The notes under the pieces: generated by a model
Databases searched by the model: none
What the model saw: only the letters and a program-made list of their open reading frames with translations
Told to the model about the DNA's origin: nothing
Made by a program: the position numbers and the translations under genes
Assembly (NCBI GenBank): GCA_965217195.1
Contig: CBDCHL010000003.1
Location: forward strand, 372,001 to 436,000
Direction of reading: 5' to 3'
Source of the DNA: UBA6623 sp965217195
GTDB lineage: Bacteria; Acidobacteriota; Terriglobia; Bryobacterales; UBA6623
DNA: 64,000 bases
Part shown: positions 1-8,408 of the stretch, piece by piece
Layout: each line of letters opens with the position of its first letter
Numbering within the stretch: the first letter of the stretch is position 1

Positions 1-217
1 AGCCGCGACGAGCAGAACGGCAAGGCGGCGACGAAGGAAGCTCTCGGCGTCAGCGATGACGATACGCCGTTTTGAAAGCGACGAATCCCGCTCCTATGGA
101 CGAGGGAGAAGAACGGCTCAGCGGAATCAAATAGCTCCCCACCGCCGTCCTGGAGAAGCACCCACGCCTGTCGCCTTTCGCCTAAAAACTGCGACACGCG
201 AGCGCATCCCCTTCGAC

Positions 218-261
218 GGGATCGGTTCTCCTGATCGTCCCTCGATAGAATAGAGCTGTCG
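218..261 (+). promoter_or_regulatory. Degenerate kinase-type promoter module (downstream half)
   Basis: TAGAAT at 246-251 is followed by nine bases (agagctgtc) that match the downstream half of the module in front of kinase genes, but the start codon position reads GGG at 261. The upstream ATCGATTGTT core is reduced to ATCGGTTCTC near 221. Probably a non-functional remnant. Confidence 0.5.
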
Positions 262-373
262 GGGAAATATCTTTCCCACCACCTACCGGCTCCCTGAGTC
301 CACTCAGCAGCTCGCCGGACGGCCGGAAGCTGGCCCCAAATCAAGCGTGTGGGTCGGGCTCCGACCGATAGCG

Positions 374-392
374 AGTGACATCGATTGTTCTC
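374..392 (+). promoter_or_regulatory. Kinase-type promoter module, upstream half only
   Basis: GTGACATCGATTGTTCTCAC matches the upstream core in front of the intact kinase genes at 38827 and 55342. TTGTTC lies at 385-390. No TAGAAT/TACAAT box occurs 22 nt downstream, so only the upstream half is preserved. Confidence 0.6.
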
Positions 393-696
393 ACCAGCTA
401 TTCTTCTGGACCGAGGGAATGGATGAAACGTGCCTTCCGACCGCAACTGGGGGTGTGGTCTCGATGAACTCTCACGTTTGCCCGGGGGCGCGCCGTCAGA
501 CGGGAGTTACTGTAGGAATGAGTTGCTCGGTCGTAGTGCTATTGGTCCGAATGACGCGGCAGGATACGATTGCTGCGATCTGAAGTTCAACTCGGCGATC
601 CGGATTCCAGGTCCCGCAACGTTGGAGCGCACTCGTGACGCCGCCCATATTTGCAGCGCCGAACATGCGTTGGCTCCGGTATACTCAGGGCTAGCG

Positions 697-1089
697 GTGT
701 TCAGCTATAAGAGATTTATTGCGGTTGCAACGCTCGTCGCCCTAGTTGGGCTGAACGGAGGGGGCATTCTACTCGCCTACTCCGAGGCTGGTTTGGGTGA
801 GGGCGAAAGTTGCGGCCGCTCGTGCTGCAACCTGGGTAAAGCTGGAGCCGTCTACGCATCGGCGTGTTGCCAGCTGCGCTGTCACGAGGATACCGGGGAG
901 TCGAACTCCGAACCGGCTCGCGGGCAAATCTTACTAGAGAAAGCGGACACGCGGGGGGTGTTTCTCAGGACCCTCTCGAATCCGCTTCTCATCACACATA
1001 CCTGCCGGCTGTCGCTTGACCGGGACAATCACTTTCCTGACGACGGCCAGCCGGATCTCCACGTCAAACACTCCGTCTTTCTGGTCTAG
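697..1089 (+). CDS. Small exported Cys-rich protein heading the metal-efflux operon
   Basis: The proposed GTG start at 697 gives a 130-residue protein beginning FSYKRFIAVATLVALVG, a good signal peptide or membrane anchor, with AGGG about 7 nt upstream. After the signal comes a cysteine-rich stretch: CGRSCCNLGK, then ACCQLRCHED. The CxxxCC...CC...C spacing suggests periplasmic metal (Cu/Ag) binding. The same frame is open further upstream (ATG at 430), but that part has no protein-like character, so I prefer the internal GTG. It lies 86 bp before the CusC-like gene in the same orientation. Function is inferred from the cysteines and neighbours only; I do not recognise a named family. Confidence 0.55.
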   Translation: MFSYKRFIAVATLVALVGLNGGGILLAYSEAGLGEGESCGRSCCNLGKAGAVYASACCQLRCHEDTGESNSEPARGQILLEKADTRGVFLRTLSNPLLITHTCRLSLDRDNHFPDDGQPDLHVKHSVFLV

Positions 1090-1175
1090 CCCCTCCTTCA
1101 CAGGGATTAGTGCGTCTTGAATTCGGCGTGGGCCTTTGCCTGCGACCGGCGGCATGGTCCAAATGGAGGGAGCAA

Positions 1176-2438
1176 ATGATCAGAGCACGTTTTTGCGGCG
1201 TCCTATTGACGCTTGTCCTGCTCGAAGCCCCAGTCTTCGGGCAGGTCGGAGGGGAACCCCTGCGGCTTGACCGCCTACTGGAAGAAGCTCGTTTCAGCAA
1301 TCCGCGACTCAAGGCCGCGAGAGCCCGATGGGAGGCGGCGACAAAACGCCCGTCGCGAGAAGGGACGCTGCCTGATCCTCGAGTGTCGGTGCGGAACTTT
1401 GGTGTCGGCCGGCCGGTCTCGACGCTCAATACGAGCAATTTCTCTTTCGTGAGCCTCGCTGTCTCTCAGGAGATCCCGTTCCCCGGCACCTTGAAGCTAC
1501 GAAAAAACGTGGCTCTGGAGGCGGCGCGGGCTGAGGAGCAACGCTACCGGCAGCTCGAACTCGACCTGCTGTCGCAGGTCAAGCTGCTCTACTACGACTA
1601 CTACTACTTCGCGAAAGCTCTGGAGACTGTGGCGAAGGACGGCGGTCTGCTGGCGAAGTTCGTCAAGATCGCCGAAGCCCGATACGCCGTCGGAAAAGGA
1701 ATTCAGCAGGACATCCTACGCGCCCAACTGGAACTGACGTTATTGCGGGATCGGGAAGAGGTATTCCTGCAAAAGCGAGAAAGCGCCGTTGCGGCGATCA
1801 ACACGCTGCTCGACCGGTCACCCGACGGCCCGCTAGGGCCGCCAGAGGAGCTGGAACAAGCTCCGTTTCCAACGGACGTGACGGGACTGTATCAACAAGC
1901 TCAACTGCATTCACCGGCTTTGCGGGCTCAGGAGCACGAGGTGAGCCGCAACGCGGCTGCTCTCAACTTGTCTCGAAAGGGTTACCGGCCGGACTTTCGC
2001 GTGGGCTTTGAGTGGCAGCATACCGGATCGATGTTCCGGGACTACTACGTCGCGGCGTTCGAGGCGAAAATCCCGCTCTACTTCTGGCGCAAGCAACGTC
2101 TGGGCGTGGAGGAGGCTGCCTCGAAGCTAGTCGAAGCTCGGCATACCTACCAGGCCGGAACGCGTGACCTGCTGTTCCAGATCAAACACCACTACTTGAT
2201 GGCCCGTGCCGCTGACCGGCTGGTATCGCTGTACAAGACTGCGATTATTCCGCAGGCGACGCTTGCCCTGGAGTCCGCGATCTCAGCCTACGAGGTCGGC
2301 TCCGCGGACTTTCTCACCCTAATCAGCGCGGCCACGATCCTCCTCGACTACGAGCTGGAGTACTACAAACAGCTCGCTGCGTATCAGCAAACGCTGGCCC
2401 GCATGGAACCCGCGGTCGGCAAGACGCTTATTCCTTAG
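1176..2438 (+). CDS. CusC/TolC-like outer membrane efflux protein
   Basis: 420 residues, outer membrane component of a heavy-metal RND efflux pump. It starts at ATG 1176 behind a GGAGGGAG ribosome site at about 1165; an in-frame ATG at 1110 would add a non-signal-like extension. The N terminus is a signal peptide ending near APVFGQ. The body has the long amphipathic helices and repeated architecture of the TolC family (two OEP repeats), e.g. RLDRLLEEARFSNPRL and the parallel LYQQAQLHSPALRAQ. The gene is 13 bp upstream of the periplasmic adaptor gene and belongs to the same operon. It would form the exit duct for CusB and CusA, probably for Cu(I)/Ag(I) or another soft metal. Confidence 0.85.
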   Translation: MIRARFCGVLLTLVLLEAPVFGQVGGEPLRLDRLLEEARFSNPRLKAARARWEAATKRPSREGTLPDPRVSVRNFGVGRPVSTLNTSNFSFVSLAVSQEIPFPGTLKLRKNVALEAARAEEQRYRQLELDLLSQVKLLYYDYYYFAKALETVAKDGGLLAKFVKIAEARYAVGKGIQQDILRAQLELTLLRDREEVFLQKRESAVAAINTLLDRSPDGPLGPPEELEQAPFPTDVTGLYQQAQLHSPALRAQEHEVSRNAAALNLSRKGYRPDFRVGFEWQHTGSMFRDYYVAAFEAKIPLYFWRKQRLGVEEAASKLVEARHTYQAGTRDLLFQIKHHYLMARAADRLVSLYKTAIIPQATLALESAISAYEVGSADFLTLISAATILLDYELEYYKQLAAYQQTLARMEPAVGKTLIP

Positions 2439-2451
2439 AAGGGAGACGACG

Positions 2452-3780
2452 ATGACCCGCAAACGAACAGTTCTGATCACGTTGTTGGCGGCGGTTTGTA
2501 TCGCTGCCGCTTTCGGCTTAGGGTGGCGTTTGGGCAGAGGTGGCCACTCCGTGGACGCCCCTCTCCATGAGCACGACCTTCAACCTGTGAAAGCTGACGC
2601 GGGTGAGATCGAATACTGGACCTGCACGATGCATCCTTCCGTGCAGATGAAGGAGCCCGGGAAGTGTCCTATTTGCGCAATGGATCTGGTCCCTGTCCGC
2701 AAACAATCCGGGGGCGCGGGAGAGGGGCGCACGACCGAGTCCGCACCGGCGGTTCCTGAGAAGTCGCTGTTCACGGTCGATCCGCGACGGCAGCAGATGA
2801 TCGGAGTTCGCACTGACGCCGTGGCGACGCGCAGGCTCGACCGCACGATCTCGACGATCGGGCGGGTCAGCTTGGATGAGCGGCGCATCACACACGTCCA
2901 CACGAAGTTCAGCGGATGGATCAACAAGGTTTTCGTCGATTACACCTGGCAGCATGTGCGCAAAGGCGAGCCTCTGTTCACGATCTACAGTCCGGAGTTG
3001 GTTTCGACGCAAGAGGAGTATCTGCTCGCGGTCAAGGCCCAATCATCACTCGGCGATCACGCCATCCAAGAAGTCTCCGGCGGGGCACACTCGCTCTTGA
3101 AAGCCGCGCGGCGACGCCTGCTGCTGTGGGACATTTCCGAAGATCAGATCGAGAAACTCGCTCGAACCGGCGAGGTGCGGCAAGACCTCGTGGTCCACTC
3201 GCCGGCGGAAGGCCACATAACCCACCGCAACGCTTTCGAGAACATGCGGGTCGAACCAGGCACGGAGATCTACACGATCGCCGACCATTCCTCTGTGTGG
3301 GTTCACGTTGAAATCTACGAAAACGACATTTCGCTCGTGCGCCTCCGACAGCACGCCTCGATGACGGTCGAAAGCTATCCGGGGCGACAGTTCTTTGGCA
3401 AGGTGACCTACATCGAGCCTCATGTGATGGAGCAGACGCGCACGATGAGAGCGCGTTTGGAGTTCCCGAACGCGGATCTTACTCTCAAGCCCGGCATGTA
3501 CGCGGAAGTGAAGCTGAAAGTGCCGAGCCGCACGGTCGTCGCGGTCCGCGAAAGCGCCGTTCTGCGGACCGGCGAGCGGGACATCGTATTCGTGGATCAC
3601 GGCGACGGGCGCATGGAATTGCGTCAAGTCCAACTAGGCGGACGCGCCGGCGACTACTACGCGGTTCTGAAGGGTCTCAAGGTCGGCGAGGAGATCGTTG
3701 TTGCCGGGAACTTTCTGATTGACGCCGAAAGCAAGGTCCAAGGCGCGATCGCGAACTGGGAAGGAGATCCACAGCCGTGA
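2452..3780 (+). CDS. cusB: CusB-like periplasmic adaptor (membrane fusion protein) with HMBD
   Basis: 442 residues. An N-terminal membrane anchor (residues 6-25) is followed by a heavy-metal-binding domain, YWTCTMHPSVQMKEPGKCPI to CAMDLVPV at about residues 55-83, in which the Cys/His/Met residues bind metal. The HlyD/RND-MFP hairpin, lipoyl and beta-barrel domains follow (e.g. SGWINKVFVDYTWQHVRKGE). The C-terminal VVVAGNFLIDAESKVQGAI is typical of CusB-type adaptors. The stop overlaps the CusA start in a GTGA arrangement, implying translational coupling. It links the inner membrane pump to the outer membrane channel and hands over metal. Assignment to the heavy-metal efflux class is firm; the exact metal is not visible. 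Confidence 0.9.
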   Translation: MTRKRTVLITLLAAVCIAAAFGLGWRLGRGGHSVDAPLHEHDLQPVKADAGEIEYWTCTMHPSVQMKEPGKCPICAMDLVPVRKQSGGAGEGRTTESAPAVPEKSLFTVDPRRQQMIGVRTDAVATRRLDRTISTIGRVSLDERRITHVHTKFSGWINKVFVDYTWQHVRKGEPLFTIYSPELVSTQEEYLLAVKAQSSLGDHAIQEVSGGAHSLLKAARRRLLLWDISEDQIEKLARTGEVRQDLVVHSPAEGHITHRNAFENMRVEPGTEIYTIADHSSVWVHVEIYENDISLVRLRQHASMTVESYPGRQFFGKVTYIEPHVMEQTRTMRARLEFPNADLTLKPGMYAEVKLKVPSRTVVAVRESAVLRTGERDIVFVDHGDGRMELRQVQLGGRAGDYYAVLKGLKVGEEIVVAGNFLIDAESKVQGAIANWEGDPQP

Positions 3781-6700
3781 TCAACGCCATCATCGACTAC
3801 TGCGCCCGCAACCGTTTTCTTGTCCTTTTGTTGGCCGCCTTCCTGACGGCTTGGGGCGGGTGGGCCATCTACAACATCTCGCTCGACGCGATCCCTGATC
3901 TCTCGGATGTGCAAGTAATCGTCTTCACGGAATGGCAGGGACGCAGCCCGGACCTGGTCGAGGACCAGATCACCTACCCCATCGTTACATCACTGCTGGC
4001 CGCGCCCAAGGTGCAGTTTGTGCGGGGGCAATCGTTCTTTGGGCTGTCGTTCGTTTACGTGATCTTCGAGGATGGCACGGACATGTATTGGGCCCGCAGC
4101 CGCGTCCTCGAATACATGCAGGGCTTCCTTGGAAACCTCCCCGAAGGGGTGACGCCGACGTTGGGGCCCGACGCTACCGGTGTCGGTTGGGTCTACCAGT
4201 ACGCCCTCGTGGACGAGACCGGGCAACACAACCTGCAAGAGCTGCGCAGCTTTCAGGACTGGTATCTGCGCTACTGGCTGCAAGCGGTGCCCGGCGTCGC
4301 GGAGGTGGCCAGCGTTGGCGGCTATGTGAAGCAGTATCAGGTCAACCTCGACCCAGACAAGCTTCGTGGGTACAACGTACCGATTCGCCGTGTCATTGAC
4401 GCCGTGCGGCGCAGCAACAACGATGTCGGCGGGCGAGTCCTGGAAATCGCCGCGACGGAATATTTCGTGCGGGGACGAGGCTACATCCAGTCCCCTCGGG
4501 ATATCGAGAGCATTCCCGTGGGCGCCGACGGGCAAGGGACCCCGATCTATATCCGGGATCTGGGACACGTCACGATCGGGCCGGACATTCGGCGCGGTTT
4601 GGCCGAGCTCAACGGAAAGGGCGAAGTGGTGGGCGGAATTGTCGTCATGAGGTATGGCGAAAACGCCCTGGAGGTGATCGATCGAGTCAAACAACGGCTT
4701 CTGGAAGTCGAAGCGTCCCTTCCACCCGGGGTGAAGGTTGTGCCGACGTATGACCGCTCGGATCTTATCAAGCGGTCGATCGCGACGCTCGAGGACACGC
4801 TCACGGAAGAGATCGCCATCGTCAGCATCATCATCGTTCTCTTTCTGTTGCACATTCCAAGTGCGCTGCTGCCGATCATTGTGATCCCGATCGCCGTCGT
4901 CCTCTCGTTCATCCCGATGTACTACATGAACCTGACGGCGAACATCATGTCGTTGGGCGGCATCGCCATCGCCATCGGCGTGCTCGTGGACGCCGCCATC
5001 GTGGTCGTTGAACAGGTTCGCAAGAAACTGGAGCACTGGGACGCCGAGGGCCGGAAGGAACCGTACAAGCCGTTGGTCATCCAGGCAGTGAAGGAGGTGG
5101 CCGGACCGAGCTTCTTCTCGCTGCTGGTGATCGCCGTCTCGTTCTTGCCGATCTTCACCCTCGCGGCTCAAGAGGGGCGACTGTTCAAGCCGCTGGCGTT
5201 CACGAAGAACTTCTCGATGGCGTTCGCGGCGGTGCTGGCGATCACGCTTATGCCGGCGCTGATCACCTTGGTCACACGAGCAGAAGATTTTTCGTTTCGT
5301 CCCAGGTGGCTAGCGCGAATTCTGAGTGCCGTTTGGGTAGGTAAGATCTATTCCGAGGAGAAGCATCCTCTCAGTCGGCCGCTGATCGCTGCGTACCGGC
5401 CGGTCGTAGAGGTTGCCCTGCGATTCCGCTGGGCCGTCATTGTGCTTGCCGTTGTGGCTGTGGCGCTGACCGTTCCGATCTATCAGAGGCTCGGCTCCGA
5501 GTTCATGCCGCCTCTGAACGAAGGGTCCATCCTCTTCATGCCGACGGCTGTTCCCGGGATGTCAATCACCGAGGCCACTCGGATTCTTCAAACCCAGGAC
5601 AAGATCTTGGCGCAGTTTCCCGAGGTCGAGAGTGTGTTCGGCAAGATCGGCCGAGCGCGTACTCCGACGGACCCGGCGCCGCTGAGCATGGTGGAAACGA
5701 CGATCCTGCTCAAGCCGCAAGACGAATGGAGGCAGGTCGAGCAGCAACGCTGGTACTCCAGTTGGGCTCCGAACTTTACCAAAGACTGGCTGCGCGAGCT
5801 ATGGCCCGAGGCACGCCCAATGACCTGGGACGAGTTGGTGGCCGACATGGGTCCGCATGTTCGGTTCCCGGGTATGGCGAATATTTGGTGGATGCCGGTG
5901 CAGACCCGCACGGAAATGTTAGCCACGGGAATGCGCAGCAACCTCGGGATCAAGGTCTTCGGGCCCGAGCTGCCGACGATCGAAGAGATCGCCGTCGAGA
6001 TTGAAGAGGTGCTGCGGAATGTTCCGGGAACGCGCAGTGTCTTCGCCGAGCGTGTGACAGGGGGATATTACGTTGATTTCGACATTCGCCGCGAAGCCGC
6101 GGCGCGATACGGGCTGACCGTCGGCGATGTGGAAGACGTAATCGAGACAGCGATCGGCGGGAAGAACATCGCCCAGACGGTCGAGGGGCGTGAACGCTAC
6201 CCCATCAACGTCCGTTACCTGCGCGAGTTCCGGGACGACGCTGAGAAGCTGCGCGACGTGTTGATCGCCACGCCGGCTGGGGCCCACATACCGATGTCCC
6301 TCGTCGCGGACATCCGCTACAGCAAGGGTGCGCCGCAAATCCGAGACGAGAACGGGCAGGTTGTCGGTTACGTGTTTGTCGACGTAGAGCACAAGGACTA
6401 TGAAGGCTATATCCGCCAGGCTCAGCAGATTGTGCGCGAGAACGTGACGCTGCCTCCGGGCTATCGGATTGAATGGGCGGGCCAGTACAAATACCTGCTG
6501 CGGACGCGCGAGCACCTGAAGGTGATTCTCCCGCTGACGCTGTTTATCGTCATCGTGCTGCTGTACCTGAACACGGGGTCCGGCGTTAAGACGGCCATCG
6601 TCCTGCTGGCAGTGCCCTTCTCCGCCATCGGAGCCATCTGGCTGCTGTACTGGCTCGGCTACAACATGAGCGTCGCCGTTTGGGTCGGACTGATTGCCCT

Positions 6701-7058
6701 CCTCGGCGTTGCCGCGGAAACCGGGGTGTTCATGCTGCTCTACCTCGATTTGGCTTTCGACGACCGAAAAAAGAAAGGCCTGATGAGGTCGATGGGAGAC
6801 CTCAAGGAGGCCATCATCGAAGGCGCTGTGAAACGTGTGCGGCCCAAAGTGATGACGGTTGCAACGACGTTCATTGCGCTCGCGCCGATCATGTGGTCGG
6901 AAGGAACGGGGTCCGACGTTATGCGACGGATCGCCGCACCGATGGTCGGCGGAATCCTGACGTCGTTCCTAATGGAGTTGGTGGTGTACCCGCCGATCTA
7001 CCAGATCTGGCGGGGGTTCGAGGTTCGCCGGGCTCAACGGGAGGCTTCTCATGTGTAG
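3777..7058 (+). CDS. cusA: CusA/CzcA family heavy-metal efflux RND transporter
   Basis: 1093 residues, the usual length of HME-RND pumps. It is a proton-driven inner membrane transporter with two copies of the six-helix plus porter-domain repeat. Visible hallmarks are the opening NAIIDYCARNRFLVLLLAAF, DAIPDLSDVQVIV, EWQGRSPDLVEDQITYPI, the Asp-containing TM4 segment IAIAIGVLVDAAIVVVEQ, and LMPALITLVTR. The second half has LNTGSGVKTAIVLLAVPFS and a late helix GLIALLGVAAETGVFMLLYL. The GTG start overlaps the adaptor stop. It completes a CusCBA-type complex. Confidence 0.93.
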   Translation: MINAIIDYCARNRFLVLLLAAFLTAWGGWAIYNISLDAIPDLSDVQVIVFTEWQGRSPDLVEDQITYPIVTSLLAAPKVQFVRGQSFFGLSFVYVIFEDGTDMYWARSRVLEYMQGFLGNLPEGVTPTLGPDATGVGWVYQYALVDETGQHNLQELRSFQDWYLRYWLQAVPGVAEVASVGGYVKQYQVNLDPDKLRGYNVPIRRVIDAVRRSNNDVGGRVLEIAATEYFVRGRGYIQSPRDIESIPVGADGQGTPIYIRDLGHVTIGPDIRRGLAELNGKGEVVGGIVVMRYGENALEVIDRVKQRLLEVEASLPPGVKVVPTYDRSDLIKRSIATLEDTLTEEIAIVSIIIVLFLLHIPSALLPIIVIPIAVVLSFIPMYYMNLTANIMSLGGIAIAIGVLVDAAIVVVEQVRKKLEHWDAEGRKEPYKPLVIQAVKEVAGPSFFSLLVIAVSFLPIFTLAAQEGRLFKPLAFTKNFSMAFAAVLAITLMPALITLVTRAEDFSFRPRWLARILSAVWVGKIYSEEKHPLSRPLIAAYRPVVEVALRFRWAVIVLAVVAVALTVPIYQRLGSEFMPPLNEGSILFMPTAVPGMSITEATRILQTQDKILAQFPEVESVFGKIGRARTPTDPAPLSMVETTILLKPQDEWRQVEQQRWYSSWAPNFTKDWLRELWPEARPMTWDELVADMGPHVRFPGMANIWWMPVQTRTEMLATGMRSNLGIKVFGPELPTIEEIAVEIEEVLRNVPGTRSVFAERVTGGYYVDFDIRREAAARYGLTVGDVEDVIETAIGGKNIAQTVEGRERYPINVRYLREFRDDAEKLRDVLIATPAGAHIPMSLVADIRYSKGAPQIRDENGQVVGYVFVDVEHKDYEGYIRQAQQIVRENVTLPPGYRIEWAGQYKYLLRTREHLKVILPLTLFIVIVLLYLNTGSGVKTAIVLLAVPFSAIGAIWLLYWLGYNMSVAVWVGLIALLGVAAETGVFMLLYLDLAFDDRKKKGLMRSMGDLKEAIIEGAVKRVRPKVMTVATTFIALAPIMWSEGTGSDVMRRIAAPMVGGILTSFLMELVVYPPIYQIWRGFEVRRAQREASHV

Positions 7059-7800
7059 AGTTGTTGCATTTTTGTTGGTAGCAGTTGCCGCCGGTCCTCT
7101 GGCTCGCGGCGAGTTCCGCTACGAGGTGAGACGAGACAAGTTTTGGGGAAGCGAAGCGGGGGTGCTGGCGATCGACCGCGGCGGTGTGCATTACCGGAGT
7201 GAAAACGAGAAAACGCTTCTTGACTTTGCATTTGAGGACATCCGTAAAGCGGACGTGTCCGATCCGCGGAAGGTGCGGCTTTTTAGTTACGAACGAGCGA
7301 AGAAGCGCCTCGCGCGCCCTCGCCTGTACCAGTTCAAGATTCTTGAGGGAACCACTGCCGAGGCGCTCGCGGAGTTCCTCGCAGAACGACTGGCTCGGCC
7401 TGTGGTCGGCGCTTATGGGACCCAAGAGGGGGCGACGGGGATCCCGGTTTTTCACCGTCATGTTCTGGGAGGATGCGATGGGAGCCTTCGTTTTGACAGG
7501 GACGCTATCCGGTTCGACAGCATGAACCGGAAACACTCAAGAACCTGGGTCCACGCGGACATCGAAACGATCGGAACAATGGACCCGTTCCATTTCCGAT
7601 TAACGACCTATGCCGAAACCTATAACTTTGATCTGAAGGAGCGTCTGTCACCTGAGGACTACCGGTCGGTTTGGCACAGTTTGTACTCACAAACGAGCGA
7701 ATCCCAGCCCGGTCGATCATCGCTCGACATCCCGACCAGTCAGAAAGTCGGGAAGCGATGCAACAAATTGGAAAAGGAAAACCAATACGGGTCGCGCTGA
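7051..7800 (+). CDS. Secreted protein of unknown function in the metal-efflux operon
   Basis: 249 residues with a clear signal peptide (VVAFLLVAVAAGPLARG). The ATG lies inside the last codons of the CusA-like gene (8 bp overlap), so it is probably translationally coupled. Residues 22-220 look like two related beta-rich halves: FRYEVRRDKFWGSEAGVLAI and later HRHVLGGCDGSLRFDRDAIR, each followed by a segment reminiscent of PH-like lipid- or ligand-binding folds. I recognise no named family. The C-terminal 30 residues overlap a kinase-derived remnant (7782-7838) in another frame, so the tail may have been replaced. Confidence 0.7.
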   Translation: MCRVVAFLLVAVAAGPLARGEFRYEVRRDKFWGSEAGVLAIDRGGVHYRSENEKTLLDFAFEDIRKADVSDPRKVRLFSYERAKKRLARPRLYQFKILEGTTAEALAEFLAERLARPVVGAYGTQEGATGIPVFHRHVLGGCDGSLRFDRDAIRFDSMNRKHSRTWVHADIETIGTMDPFHFRLTTYAETYNFDLKERLSPEDYRSVWHSLYSQTSESQPGRSSLDIPTSQKVGKRCNKLEKENQYGSR

Positions 7801-7838
7801 ACTGGTACGAAGAGTTCCACGACCGCGAGCAGGACTAA
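7782..7838 (+). pseudogene. Remnant of the C-terminus of a kinase-WD40 gene
   Basis: This frame reads PIRVALNWYEEFHDREQD then stop. Acidobacterial kinase-PD40 proteins commonly end in a VVLNWFEEL-type segment. Similar fragments occur at 17447-17482 (VHVVLNWYAEL, stop) and 26437-26466 (EEFRDREQD, stop). It overlaps the end of the preceding gene out of frame. I read it as the 3' tip of a lost kinase gene. Confidence 0.55.
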
Positions 7839-7873
7839 CTCCATGCACACCAGTCAGTTGCCGCTCTTCCCAC

Positions 7874-7980
7874 ACTTAGATGTCGCGAAATCCGGTTCGC
7901 ATGAACGATCCGGCGGATAAGCGTCTTCACCGCCCCTGACGGACGCGGAAACCGAGCCGACGCAACGTCCCGGCCTGAAA
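7874..7980 (+). repeat. Kinase-array intergenic repeat (R1/R2 segments)
   Basis: TCGCGAAATCCGGTTCGCATG (about 7879-7899) recurs near 31062, 38661 and, partly, 17553. The following CGGAAACCGAGCCGACGCA (about 7946) recurs near 24346, 31119 and 38728. Together they form the upstream leader that precedes the kinase promoter core in the intact gene at 38827. Confidence 0.65.
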
Positions 7981-7995
7981 ATATTTGATTGTTGG

Positions 7996-8020
7996 ACGGA
8001 TCGATTGTTCTCGCCACCTA
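7996..8020 (+). promoter_or_regulatory. Kinase-type promoter module, upstream half only
   Basis: ACGGATCGATTGTTCTCGCC matches the core; TTGTTC is at 8005-8010. No TAGAAT box is present 22 nt downstream and no gene follows on this strand. Confidence 0.6.
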
Positions 8021-8217
8021 TCAGTCAGCATCGTGGAAACCTCGTGTCTTGAGTACCTTGCAGACGCTGTTTGAGGCCCTCGCTGGTGAGGTGAGATGGA
8101 TTGGCACTCATCCCTAGAGCGTGCGACTCCAGGACTGACGCGCTTACTTGTACGGTTAGGGCGTAAATACGGCCGACTGGATTGCTTTCCGAGTGGGCCG
8201 TCACTCAGGAAGAACGG

Positions 8218-8274
8218 GAACTCTCGAATGTCTGCATCGAGCACCCAGTTCACTTCCTTCCATTGGATGTCCAC
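8218..8274 (-). pseudogene. Fragment of a group II intron reverse transcriptase
   Basis: On the minus strand a short stretch reads VDIQWKEVNWVLDADIREF. It matches the reverse-transcriptase segment GIQTKRVNWVLDCDVRSF of the intron protein at 26583-28148, including the first catalytic Asp region. The surrounding frame has no other RT homology, so this is a roughly 60-bp relic. The remaining 8040-8400 sequence holds no gene I can support. Confidence 0.6.
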
Positions 8275-8408
8275 CGCCAGCAGTCGTCGAGCTCGTCTAC
8301 TACAACGAGGCACTCACCAACTATCAAAATGTGGAACCCTAGCTGCCGTGCATTCCTGTCCTGGTTCGGGCAGCGTACGCCCGTTGATCTCTCGCAAAGG
8401 CAACCTTT

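Larger units (their letters stand above)
1..696. other. Intergenic stretch without a convincing gene
   Basis: I see no supportable protein gene here; open frames have poor composition and no recognisable domain. The stretch holds two degenerate copies of the kinase-type promoter module, at about 218-261 and 374-392 on the plus strand, which lie upstream of the Cys-rich/metal-efflux operon. Confidence 0.5.

Noticed and set aside
430..696. Open frame extending upstream of the Cys-rich protein to ATG 430
   Set aside because: Composition is not protein-like and the signal peptide begins only after the internal GTG at 697.
7927..8313. Minus-strand frame of 128 codons
   Set aside because: Only a 19-residue stretch matches reverse transcriptase; the rest reads through repeat sequence. 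Kept only as an RT relic.
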